The notes under the pieces are model-generated. The model saw only the letters and a program-made list of their open reading frames with translations. It was not told the DNA's origin and did not search any database. Below, in pieces: positions 10,801 to 20,879 of a stretch of DNA of 35,284 nt; the stretch's first letter is position 1, and every line of letters begins with the position of its first letter. A program made the position numbers and the translations under genes. The stretch is from Eimeria necatrix (Eukaryota > Apicomplexa > Conoidasida > Eucoccidiorida > Eimeriidae), in the NCBI RefSeq assembly GCF_000499385.1, contig NW_013654111.1, positions 1 through 35,284 on the forward strand. The letters run 5' to 3'.

Positions 10801-13227
10801 CTACAACATGGACAGCGATTACTAGTGGCTTGCTCACTATAGCGCTTCTCCATAAGCTGCCTCGCAAACGGGCACTGTGGTTGAATTCCAAAAACATAGT
10901 CTCGAGCTGAAGCAATATATACGGGCACATAGGCTATCTTTATACCCTTCTGATGCTCAGAAGGTCGTATACGCTGCAGAAAACCAAGAGTCATGAGCCT
11001 CGGTTTTGTCGGCCCATCTATTCAACGCATGGCGCAAGCGGGCTGCTTTACTCGCAAAAATAGCAAGTGTTTGTTTCAACACGGCAGCAAGAATAAAACG
11101 GAAATCATTGGATTTCTGTCCTTTGAAAAGAGCTGGAACACCAGAGAATGTATCTGTGGCTCAGTGCAAGTCCTTATTAGCACGAACGTTTTGTTTGGAA
11201 AAGCACCGTTCCATATAAAAACAAGCAGGACGAACGCACAAGCTATGCACATAAGAATATCGTTCGTCTAGTACAGAAAAAGATGTGAGGATAACCAATG
11301 CAGTGTGTGCCTTTGCAACAGGCCGTCAGGAGACAGACGCGCATCACTCAGGCCCTTAAAAATCTTCACGGTGAGAGAAAAACATTACCAGTTTGCAATC
11401 GCCTGAAAGGCAGCTACAGTTGCAACGATCCAGCTGAGACACCCACTTAGTCATCGCCTATTTTCAACTTGAATAAGGAGCAGCACGATCGCGGTGTATG
11501 TCCCACAGTCAGACTGCTACACATCCCATCACTCATGCAGTATTCTATTCATCTCCGAATTTACCTCGGCATAAATCCAACGAAAACCCAAAGACAAAAG
11601 CTGTGTTCCTCGCCTGCAAAAAACGCGAATTGACAGCAACTCTTACTACATTCATACAGGAAATCCGCCCGCATGTGCTGCATCCAATATGAATTTGGCT
11701 AAAATCAACAAGGCTCAGAGTCTACAGGCCAAACGGAACGCGGTTGTGAGCCTTTACACAAAAAATGATGGGAAATATTTTCGAATGTCAGCGGGACTCT
11801 GATCCCATGGCGTGCTTCTTCGCCCTTTGTGGGACAGCACCTATGTTAAACATTAGCCAGCTGGGTAACATATAGCAGTGTCAAGTAACTGCCAAATGGT
11901 ACAGCGTGGCGCAAATAATCATGTTTAAAAAAGAGAGCCAGATTCGTGACTTTTCCAGAACCTAGAAGAGGCACGCCCTTGCGTGTTTCCAGGAATTATA
12001 AAAGCATATGAGTAGCATGATCAATAATATTCAAACCGAACCCCTTCAGATGCTAAGAATTCTCACCATTAGCGATCCCGCCGTCGCCTGGAGATAATTT
12101 TTCGAGGCTTTTCATTCAAAAACCACGGACAACGCAGTAACTGCACAATGTTCGCCTTTCAGTAAAAATGTTCCAAAGCGCAAACGTATTTGGTTCTATC
12201 GCCAAAAAAGCCGCGATACCTATGCAGCACCAAAAACACGTTAGCTTCGGCAACGAAAAGCACGAATGAATGTCCGTACAGTGCAACAGCGCCAGAAAAG
12301 CACGTGATGCAATCACCATTTGTCTTCAAGGCGTTTCTCCTCGCAGTGAGTCAACACCGCGCAATACTGTAGGACAGACGCATTGTGGCAGCCTGCAACA
12401 AATTTCGCCTCATCAAGCCGCCAACGAAAAGAATCGTAGTAGAGTTTTCCTGGATAGGTAGATTGGGAATCGCGAATAGATAAAAGGAAGAAAGTGATGG
12501 CGTACAAACTGAGCTTAGCATATTCTGTGGCCATCAATAATCAAACGAGCAAAGCGGAGTTTGCGCCTTTGTTAGGTAAATACCACATGCACCTGTGATG
12601 AAAACTTGATATTTGTTTTTCTGATGCAAAAGCATCCAGCGAAGTGATGCCGCCTCCTCCCTTTTCCACGTGTACAGGGCACATTAGTTCGTTGTCTAGT
12701 GCGGGACAGCTGCGGCGCACCGCGGCGGCAAGGATGGCAAAGTAAGCATGTTCTACACTGCGTGGAAAAAGCTGATTGACCAAAATGCAAGGTGACATCA
12801 GCATCATGGAGCTTGCTCGCGACCGCATTACCTGGCGAACGGCAAGTACAATTACTACCAACTACTGCAATGACGCACTGGCTGCAGCCAGAAAATACCC
12901 ACATGCATAATGCCATGCAGCGCCCGGTTTGGAAGATTGTTAGCTATTACAAAGTACACAATCGCTTCCAATGTGAACCAGAAAATGTTACTTTGGCCAT
13001 CAGCAAATCGGAGACCGGAACAGCTATTAGACTACCTACACCTCACCTTGGTGTCGCAAAGGGAGCAGGAGTGCTGATTTGCCACAATGTTTGAATAATC
13101 AGGTGCTGCTAAAACTTCACAAAATGCTGAGGCCAACGAGCTCCGCTAGTTTCATTACCGAAATGCGCTGCGATAAATCACTCAACAGCACCGAAAGGAC
13201 GTTAGCACTGTCGAAAAACACAAATGG

Positions 13228-13689
13228 CTACTGGTGAACAGTGCCAAAAAAGTACGTAATGCAACCACAAATTGTAATCTCATGGCGTGATTGTGCTTGA
13301 AAACACTTATCCGCATAGACGCTCCTGCCAACTATTCCTGCCAACAAAGTTTGCACCCATTTCAAAATAACGCAAAAGCAGCATCCCAACAGGAAAGTAA
13401 AAGACAACGGTCTATGCCAACAGCGATTTGGGAGAGCAAGGTTTAGCCTTTGCGACTTACATGGTATGCAGCAGAGCGCTAATGCTTCAGCAGACAGCAC
13501 TTTGGCCGCTTCTAATGCAAGAACACTGCGGGGAGCCAAACAGCTGTATGCTGGCTTTCGTATTTCAAAAACGCTGATTCGAGGCGCCATGTGGTTGCAG
13601 CTTATGTGCTTCAGTGGTAAAAGTGCTGACGTAAAAGGACCAAGCAGCGAAACTGACCAAGCAAGCCAGCAGTATGCGTAGTCGCACAT
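13228..13689 (-). CDS. Unrecognised 153-codon open frame
   Basis: On the minus strand the first ATG is at 13689-13687; the frame is open a little further upstream without an ATG. The translation is rich in Leu, Cys, Val and Ala, with hydrophobic runs near both ends, and shows no motif I know. Such a composition follows automatically from the G+T-rich minus strand, so apparent membrane segments are weak evidence. There is a small internal direct repeat (TTGGCAGGAATAG then TTGGCAGGAGC on the minus strand). It may be a chance frame or an exon. Confidence 0.12.
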   Translation of the reverse strand: MCDYAYCWLAWSVSLLGPFTSALLPLKHISCNHMAPRISVFEIRKPAYSCLAPRSVLALEAAKVLSAEALALCCIPCKSQRLNLALPNRCWHRPLSFTFLLGCCFCVILKWVQTLLAGIVGRSVYADKCFQAQSRHEITICGCITYFFGTVHQ

Positions 13690-14591
13690 CCATTCCAAGC
13701 CAGCTATTGACGCAGCGGTGAACGCTCACAGCTACAATACAACGACACTTGCCGACTCCCCGTTACCACCTGCACGCATACCTCTGCGCAGGTGGCAAGC
13801 TGCGCGATGCTAGCACAAGCGCCACCTTACTATACACCAATGTCTTGTCCGGTACTATTTATACCTATTATTTATACCTAATGGCGCACAGCCTTTACAT
13901 AAAAGACAGTTTCCACTCACACGAAGGGCGTCAATTGCCTGGAGAACGACACAGGCTTAGCTACCCAAGATTAAACTTTGATTGGCTTGAAGTTAATGTG
14001 TCTGTCAGTGCACTGAATGCGTCTACCGCTTCCTCAAACGACCTCAATGATGAAGCAAGCTGCCTTCATTAACGAGAACAATGTGCTGAATTTATTGCAT
14101 AACGACGCCGCTGCAGGCATTTTTCATGCACGCAGCGTAATCTTCTGCCTCCTGACCCAGCTGCATTGCTAAGAATGTCACAATTTCGATGCTCCCTAGT
14201 TGCGAAAGCGACGGTTTAAATAGCAACTAAAGCGCATGTAAGCGCGGTGTCCTTCTTCCACGCATTAGGTCCAAGGTGAATACTTCGTTCACCAGCGCCA
14301 GGAGCCTATAAGCCATGAAGCACCACTGGATGTACGGATATCCTGCTCTGGGTGAAGGACACTTGTGCACATGATAGACACCAGAGGCGCATGCTGCCTG
14401 CATCTTTATAGCTGCTGCAAGCGAACAAAGTAAAGCCCAAGAGCACAGAAACATTTCAGCTACGCACCAGCTGTGAATGAATCACCACGATGGGCTGTAA
14501 TTAGGAAAAATCCGCCAGTAACTCTGTCCCACATCTGCTTAAGCGGCCTATGAGGCACAGCAGACAGAATTGGCGCGCGCCAGACGCAGGC

Positions 14592-14615
14592 GCTGCTGCT
14601 CAATTGGGCAGCAGC
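14592..14615. repeat. CTG/CAG inverted repeat (hairpin)
   Basis: GCTGCTGC at 14592-14599 pairs perfectly with GCAGCAGC at 14608-14615 across an 8-nt loop. More CAG-type triplets follow up to about 14638. Short CAG/CTG tracts beside telomere-like heptamers are characteristic of Eimeria repeat-rich DNA, which supports the organism guess. Confidence 0.6.
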
Positions 14616-14649
14616 AGAAAGGCAATACGCAGCAGCTGTCAAGTGCAGG

Positions 14650-14685
14650 TAGGGTTTAGGGTTTATAATCTAGGGTTTAGGGTTT
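14650..14685 (+). repeat. Interstitial telomere-like TTTAGGG repeats
   Basis: Two blocks of AGGGTTTAGGGTTT (within 14650-14664 and 14671-14685) are separated by six bases (TAATCT). The G-rich strand is the + strand, so the repeats read towards the right edge. They lie inside the window with unrelated DNA on both sides, so this is an interstitial tract and not a chromosome end. Confidence 0.85.
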
Positions 14686-14752
14686 GAGATGACTGAGGCG
14701 CAGCCCTTTAGGGCTCGTGACGCGCTGCCCGGACTTGCAGGGCTAGAGCTTC

Positions 14753-14770
14753 AGGTTTAGGGTTTGGGGT
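14753..14770 (+). repeat. Degenerate telomere-like repeat
   Basis: AGGTTTAGGGTTTGGGG at 14753-14769 is an imperfect continuation of the heptamer tract about 70 bp upstream, in the same orientation. Between the two lies a small stem, AGCCC/GGGCT, with TTTA as loop (14702-14715). Together they form a compact, locally G-rich island. Confidence 0.65.
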
Positions 14771-14774
14771 TCTT

Positions 14775-17700
14775 TAGGCCTGTGAGCTGCTGGCTCATTG
14801 CAAAAATAGTATCCTCATCAAAGTATGTTCCGTACGTATTAAACTGGTACACCGAAGCTAGCAGAAACGACTGAGCTCTCCAAAATAAAAGTGTACAAGT
14901 CAGTTCTTTGTCATTCATCTGTTTGGCACGGACAAGCAGAAATCAAGGCAAACTCAGTGACCACGGAAACCCTATGTGAAAATTTCGAACCCCCATGCTG
15001 GGACCCCGCAATCGGCCGTCAACCATGCATATAAATAAGCACCCTAGTCTAGCGCTGGCGCGACACGTGCAGCTTAGTATATTCGCCCAGCCAATATTAT
15101 TCCTTTTCAATTAATCTTGCACGTAAAATAACTAGAACGAAAGAACTTCGGTGCAATCAGAGCAAGCTTCTTGTCAGCAAAGCGATGCAGTTTTGTCTGT
15201 GTAACCGCCGGCAAATGGCCCGCCATTCTTTTGCTCTGCACTTGAATAGCCGCAGTCATCTCACATACCAGGCAGAAGAGACAGTCATCAGCAGGCCTAC
15301 AACCATTGAGACTATCACTCTAGGGTATAAATGAATGCGCGTCTGTTGAATCTAAGCAATGCAGAGATGTTTCATCACACAAACTTCTAGGCCAACTTGC
15401 GTTTCTAAAAAAGGACATCCCTAACAGTGGACCTCACATTGCACACTTGTCGCAGGATGACAGCAAGCGACCATATGTAAGACTGTACACGTGCCACTCA
15501 GTGACCTACAAGCTATGCAAAAACCGACATTTCGTTCCGATACGGAAACAAAAGTCGTTTGAAAATCGATGCAAACATCGCTTATTCACTCTGCAAATAG
15601 CACGCGGAAGCGAAATGCATATGCGGAATACCTGAGTTCCTGCACGCTCCGCAGTATCATTCGGCTAGTGCTGCACCTAAAACGCAGCACAGAGCTCAGG
15701 TACGCAGGAACAACATGAGTACGCACAACCTGAGCAGACGTCGATTCTTACGTTACAGCTTCGTTTCCCAAGCATAGCTTGTGCAGCTCATGAGCCTTAG
15801 TGAATCCCGCCACAGTACACAGCTCGGTGATATACACAAAACTCATGTCAGCCAGGTGACGTAAGTTTATGTATCAACGCGCTGCACTCAAAATGCATGG
15901 ATTTGCCAAAGGAAGGGTGACAAGACCAAGCACAAGCAGCCCAGGACAATAAGCACGGGCACTATAATGCGCGATCTGTTCTCTACACTTTAAATGCATG
16001 CATGGTGAGCGCGTTACCTAACCATGCATTCAGGGTTTGAGTAGATGTTAACTGCTGGAATGCTGTTTCATGCTCGCATAAACGGTTGAAATTGCAGCAA
16101 GTCGTTTCAGGTTTTCTCAGAAGAAAAATCTGTACTGAAAAGTCAACGGCTCCATTATAATGACACTAAATACAAATGTGTGCCAAATTTTATCTCCACG
16201 ACTTACGGCAAGGTCCTTTTGTTTTTAATCTAGACACCATCCACGTCCTAGGTCATAACAATCCTTAGACACAGCTGACGTCACCCGTACAGGATGCTTG
16301 TCAAACCCAGTTGACGTTCTGCGGAAAGCCATCAGATTAAAGCTGTGTCTAAGCGTATGAGTGGGAAGAAGTCTATTGTTGCCACAAAGAATCGGATACC
16401 GCAAGATTTTTCCTCCTTCTTGTTCTGCATTTCCAATTTTAGTTGATTCCAGGAAAAAACAACTAGTATACATATTCATCACTCACAAGCTTAGTATTTG
16501 GTGCCGCTACTTTGCCTCCTGCACGTAATGTAAGCAGCCTAATCCAAACCGTAGAGCTCATTTATGCAGCAAATACACAGAACCTGCATGCGTCATGTGT
16601 GAGAAGTAAAAAATGGCAAAAAACTCAGGAAACAGCACTGCATCAATATATTTTTGCAAGGAGATCGGGGAAAAATCATGCGTGCCGCGCAGCAACAAAA
16701 TCCTCGTACAGTCAAGGCTTCCCCACATTCAGAGCATCAACGTTTCGCCGGTTAGAACAAACGACATATCATCGAAAAGTAAGCGCATATACTCTTTTGA
16801 ACAACTTTGCCTCCAGGGCAAACAAAAAAGCAGAAGACCCGAAAAAGTGCATGCGTGATAGTACCTTAACCATATCAAAGTTTCATTGCTTCACTCCGCC
16901 GCAAAACGGCTTGAGACGTAAAAAGTGAAACGCACGAGCAGTGACGCCAAAGACAAGTCTAGCAACTGGTTAGGTTCGCCTGTTTTCCAAGTCTTGCTCT
17001 GAAGTTACAACATCGCGGAGGTTACTAGTATATGCTGTTTATATCGGCACGCACATTTCAGTAGAATGCTTGGGTGAACAAATAAGCAAACATCTTTGTC
17101 CTGGGAATCAGGGACGCCGCACCGTACAAATATACCCGAAATAATGCTCTCCAGATGGCGCAAAAATGTTTAATGTGGCTGCAAGAAAATACCCTACGCA
17201 TACTCCGGCTGTTTTCGCCTACCATGACCTCCAAAAAGATATTCATGAGCCAGAAAACTAAGCATCAAACACAGCAAAACCGGAGACACCATCAATCAAG
17301 GCGTACTGCCAAAAAAGCACTGAACAGTGAATATCAATATCACAACCATCCGTTGTCTCCGCATACTGAGATGCTTCGCATCCTTCAACAAGCATGATAC
17401 GCTAAAAGGATCTGTAGTAGCATAAGCGGTACCAAACTTTGCGAAAGAGACGCGGCTTTATCGCGTTTTTGTAGCATTCACCTAAATTGTATGCAAAACA
17501 CTACTCACGATCTAAAGACAAATGCAACCTTCTCATCCTGTTTGACGGGCATTGGCACCCAGATGACGCAAACCTGACTACGAGCGAACGTACATACACG
17601 ACAGCCTAAACGCACTGCAAAAGTACTTTGAGGGATACAAATCGCAGAGCCACTCATTCAAAACTATACATTGTGGCACTCATCTCCGAATTCCTCAAAT

Positions 17701-18420
17701 CGTATCTACTTTTTCTGTTGCTGGACTGCGTATAACTGCGCCTATTACGCGCAATCACGAACCATCTGTAAGCCAGGAATAATAATGAAACTCACAAAAG
17801 CACCGTTACACGACCTAGAGGCTATAAAAGATTCATTCGCCTCTAAAGGCACACACTGCGTGAGAGAGCAATTTTTACCGCAATTTACTTGTTGCTCATT
17901 ACGCGAGAGGCTGGTCAAGACTGCATATCATAAAATACTGAATCTGTTTTAGCTGTCTTCTCTAGCTATGCATTGAAAATCAGGCACGCACCATCTGTAG
18001 ACGATCAAGCATCACCAGAGCTAAGACCACGTCAGCAAGGCAACAATCGTTTCTGTCCATCCTTACAGATGCGACAAAATAAAAACCTGAAGCCATTCCT
18101 GTTGCAGTATTCAAAACACCGATTGTCATGTAGTTCGTTTCTCATTCACTTCCTAGATATCTGTGCAAAGCTCATGCATAGAAACGCAGAAGCATGCCAA
18201 TTTATGTGTACACTGCGGAATAAACCAGGTGATTTGGTTAGCCTACTTTGAAACAGCCTGTGGAACGTACCTTTAATGCGGTGTCAGTGACCTACGCACA
18301 TGGAAGGTACACTACAGACAAGCCGAGACATAAGGAACGTGTCCGCAACAGCCCCACCAGGATGTCAAGAGAACTAAGCAACGCACAACCTTAGTTGCAA
18401 GTAAGAAAACAAAGTACCAG
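14775..18420. other. No gene recognised
   Basis: The open frames here are short or lack an ATG near their start; the 138-codon + frame at 16512-16928, for example, opens with TTG and has no ATG until near its end. I see no repeat family. The only structured site I found is the hairpin at 15998-16029. Confidence 0.4.
15998..16029. other. 9-bp inverted repeat (ATGCATGGT hairpin)
   Basis: ATGCATGGT at 15998-16006 pairs perfectly with ACCATGCAT at 16021-16029 across 14 nt. The left arm overlaps a TGCATGCATGG run, which contains the GCATGC word that is frequent across the window. It could be a paired protein-binding site or a chance hairpin; I see no adjacent gene or U-run. Confidence 0.35.
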
Positions 18421-18465
18421 TTGTCGATAGTGCGCGTTGGTTCACAAGGAGCCTACGAGCGTAAC

Positions 18466-18801
18466 ATGCGAACGAACAGAAAAAAGGGATTTTTGACTCT
18501 TACAGAAATTGCAATTGTAGTTGAAGAAAAGGAAACCCGTATTTTAAGGGGGCAGTTGATGTTTCCAATGTTTAATTGCTTCTCCCACAAGGTTCAGTGC
18601 AGTTGCCCTGCTTCACAGTACTGTGAAAATTCATGCAGCCTGACTGTTTCCCCGACAGGAAAGATTTATAGTACTACGACGAGCGTGTGCTGTCAATATT
18701 GGCCAAATGTGAAGCATATCCATCCCTGCGGCGACTTCTTTAGTCTTGAGAATCTCATCCATTTGTACATCAATGGGCCCCACCGACTTTTTTCGCCTTA
18801 A
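18466..18801 (+). CDS. Unrecognised Cys-rich 111-codon open frame
   Basis: ATG at 18466 and TAA at 18799-18801; the frame is open upstream to at least 18421. The second half holds eight cysteines in a spacing that includes CSC, C-4x-C and CC. This spacing recalls small disulfide-rich or secreted domains, but I cannot assign a family and see no signal peptide. The local sequence is G+T rich on the + strand (bases 18541-18600: 13 A, 11 C, 14 G, 22 T), opposite to most of the window, so the segment may be inverted or foreign relative to its surroundings. An A+T-rich stretch with AATAAA-like words follows. It may be an exon, a relic or chance. Confidence 0.18.
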   Translation: MRTNRKKGFLTLTEIAIVVEEKETRILRGQLMFPMFNCFSHKVQCSCPASQYCENSCSLTVSPTGKIYSTTTSVCCQYWPNVKHIHPCGDFFSLENLIHLYINGPHRLFSP

Positions 18802-19080
18802 AGCCACTTGCCACCGAGAGAGAGAGACGTTAAATTAATAAAGGCGTAGACGCTAAATTAGTGTAAGCGTACATGCAGAATTTAAAGTTGTATTTCCTTT
18901 CGAAATCTTTTTAGCATGCTTTAATTGCTCTTGCTTAATCCACTGGTTTTCACAGATATAATTGCTGTGGTAGTCGGCAAAAGCAATTGACTACGCCACT
19001 GGCCTTGGTCAAAATAAAGTCTTTTATCAATTATTTTCCTTTTTATTTCGTAAATCGTGCGAAAGCTTCGTCTTCTTTTG

Positions 19081-20629
19081 CAGACTAGCTTTCAGATGCG
19101 TGCAGTGCGTGTAATGGACACCATTCCGCAGCATCCAGCAACAATAGTGTCCCGCGCTTTAATCTAAGCATATCTAAGCATGACATCACTCGAAATGGCC
19201 TCAATTCATATTCTGCGGGGAACAAAAGCGACTGCATACATGGCCTCGTGGTTATCACATTCCCGGTGCAAATACTCACAATCTAGACGTTCTTGCGGTC
19301 TTAGCATCTTCAGCAGCTGTATAGCGATCGCTCACTCATAACAGTGCCAGAAGCAGGTGCATAGCCTTCAGCCATTAGTGTGTACCGCAAAGTGTTCAAA
19401 CCTAGTGCAGCAAACGTAAGACAGCGTGATCAAATCTATGTTCCATCGCATCCTTCGCACATGTGGAATTTGTGTTGCATGCACAAACTTGACGTTTGCG
19501 AAGACGGTAACTTCGTCCATAGAGAGCTGCGCAACACGAAAGCAATCGACGACTAACGACTATCTGCTGAGCGCACGTGTAAAAATATAACAACGAAACC
19601 CGTATCACTGTAGCAGTGCTGATGTAAAACTTCACCAATGGCTTTACACGAATCTTCCAAAAGCTTGTAAAACTGCCAGTAGCGCCAACATAGTCTAACA
19701 GAAGATAAAGATGTAGTCAAGCGGAAGATCCGAATGCATGCCGCCAGCATAGCGCTAGACCACATGTCATGCTTTTATTGCGTTTGCAAGAATGAATAAA
19801 GTGTAAATTGTTGCAGCGCGACCATACCTTTCTTGAATTCATTGCTGTCTTAACTGGCAAAACACCAGTGACTATACTCTTGAGTGGGCGAAGAAAGAAA
19901 CAAGATATGCAGCGGTATAACAGAAACCAATGTGGCCAGAAACGAAGTGGCGCAAAAATATGTGAAACAGAAGCCCGATGGCTCATCGTGCCGTCGTATT
20001 ACAGTGGCCTTAAGTATCTTGACGAGACATAACGTAAGCTATGCGTAAAACGAAATGTAAGACAGCTCACGACCTGTTTCACAATATCTTGAAGTAGTTG
20101 GTGTGGGTTAAACAGCATCTTGTTTGGCTTCCAATAAATGATCGGAAGCTCACAAATGGACCCGTCATCAAAAAAGTGAAGCATCACTTACAAACTCAAG
20201 TGAAGCATCTCGTGAATAAAGGCAAGCCATACAGCCAGCGCCAAGCTCAACCACGTCAATTTGACTGGCCCCATGCATCGAAAGAAACTTCACCAAATTT
20301 TGCTATTTGGGCAGCTTGATACAATGTCAAATCTTCGAACAATGACACTGTTCGCCTACACGTAAAATCACAGGAAAATTTTCCAGAGGACGGCACGCTG
20401 AATCTATAGGCACTAGTGTGAGCCTGGATGAAGCCGGATAGACTGCATGCCCAGAAAAAACAGGAGCTGTCACAAAAACTTTCATACCAAGGGCGGGCCT
20501 GATACAGCAGCTTAGAGCTGTCGCACATAAAAAAATTGTTCTCACTATCTTCGTTTTATTTGCCATGCTGAAAAAGTAAAACCATCGTTGCAATTTGTGA
20601 GCAACTGTCAGAGGCAGTAGGCATTAATC
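19081..20629. other. No gene recognised
   Basis: Only short frames below 100 codons occur, on both strands. A local direct repeat of AAGTGAAGCATC lies near 20176-20206. Nothing else stands out. Confidence 0.4.
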
Positions 20630-20752
20630 GCCTCACACACAACACTAGATTCACAGCTCTGCAAATCATACAATATTGTGAGCACAAGAATTTGTGCACG
20701 CAGCACTAGTCAAACGCTGTTTGACGAGCAGCATTGAGGTCACCCATTAGCC
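20630..20752 (+). repeat. 123-bp tandem duplication, unit 1
   Basis: The unit holds CACAACACT (from 20638), a TGTGAGCACAAGAATTTGTG stretch and a CAGCACTAGTC word. The following unit repeats all three in the same order: CACAACACT at 20761, TGTGAGCAACAAGAATTTGTG and CAGCAGTAGTC. The 123-bp period is not a multiple of a codon problem (41 codons), but no long frame spans both units. Confidence 0.75.
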
Positions 20753-20875
20753 GCTTCACGCACAACACTGGAGTCAACGTTCCCGAATCATGAAATAGTG
20801 TGAGCAACAAGAATTTGTGGACACAGCAGTAGTCGAAAGTTGCCTGGCAAGCTACGTTTATGTCATCCCAGCATT
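20753..20875 (+). repeat. 123-bp tandem duplication, unit 2
   Basis: This is the second unit, somewhat diverged from 20630-20752 by substitutions and a few one- to two-base indels. No third unit is evident on either side. Confidence 0.7.
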
Positions 20876-20879
20876 TCTG

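Larger units (their letters stand above)
7251..14590. other. Gene-poor stretch; no long repeats seen
   Basis: Over 7.3 kb I find only short open frames, with few above 100 codons, and no tRNA, rRNA or coherent repeat family. Two details stand out: the nested palindrome at 7802-7827, and a copy of the family I word (GGTGGCAAGCTGCGC, near 13791) embedded in otherwise unrelated sequence. A short direct repeat of TATTTATACCTA occurs twice near 13856-13881. In Eimeria-type chromosomes such stretches would correspond to feature-poor segments; that is an inference. Confidence 0.45.

Noticed and set aside
14940..15010. GGTTCGAA on the minus strand near 14985 as a possible tRNA T-arm
   Set aside because: Flanking bases do not pair as a T-stem, and no acceptor or anticodon arm can be drawn.
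16512..16928. 138-codon plus-strand open frame
   Set aside because: It begins with TTG, the first ATG is close to its end, and it has no motif or paralogue; likely a chance frame in A-rich DNA.
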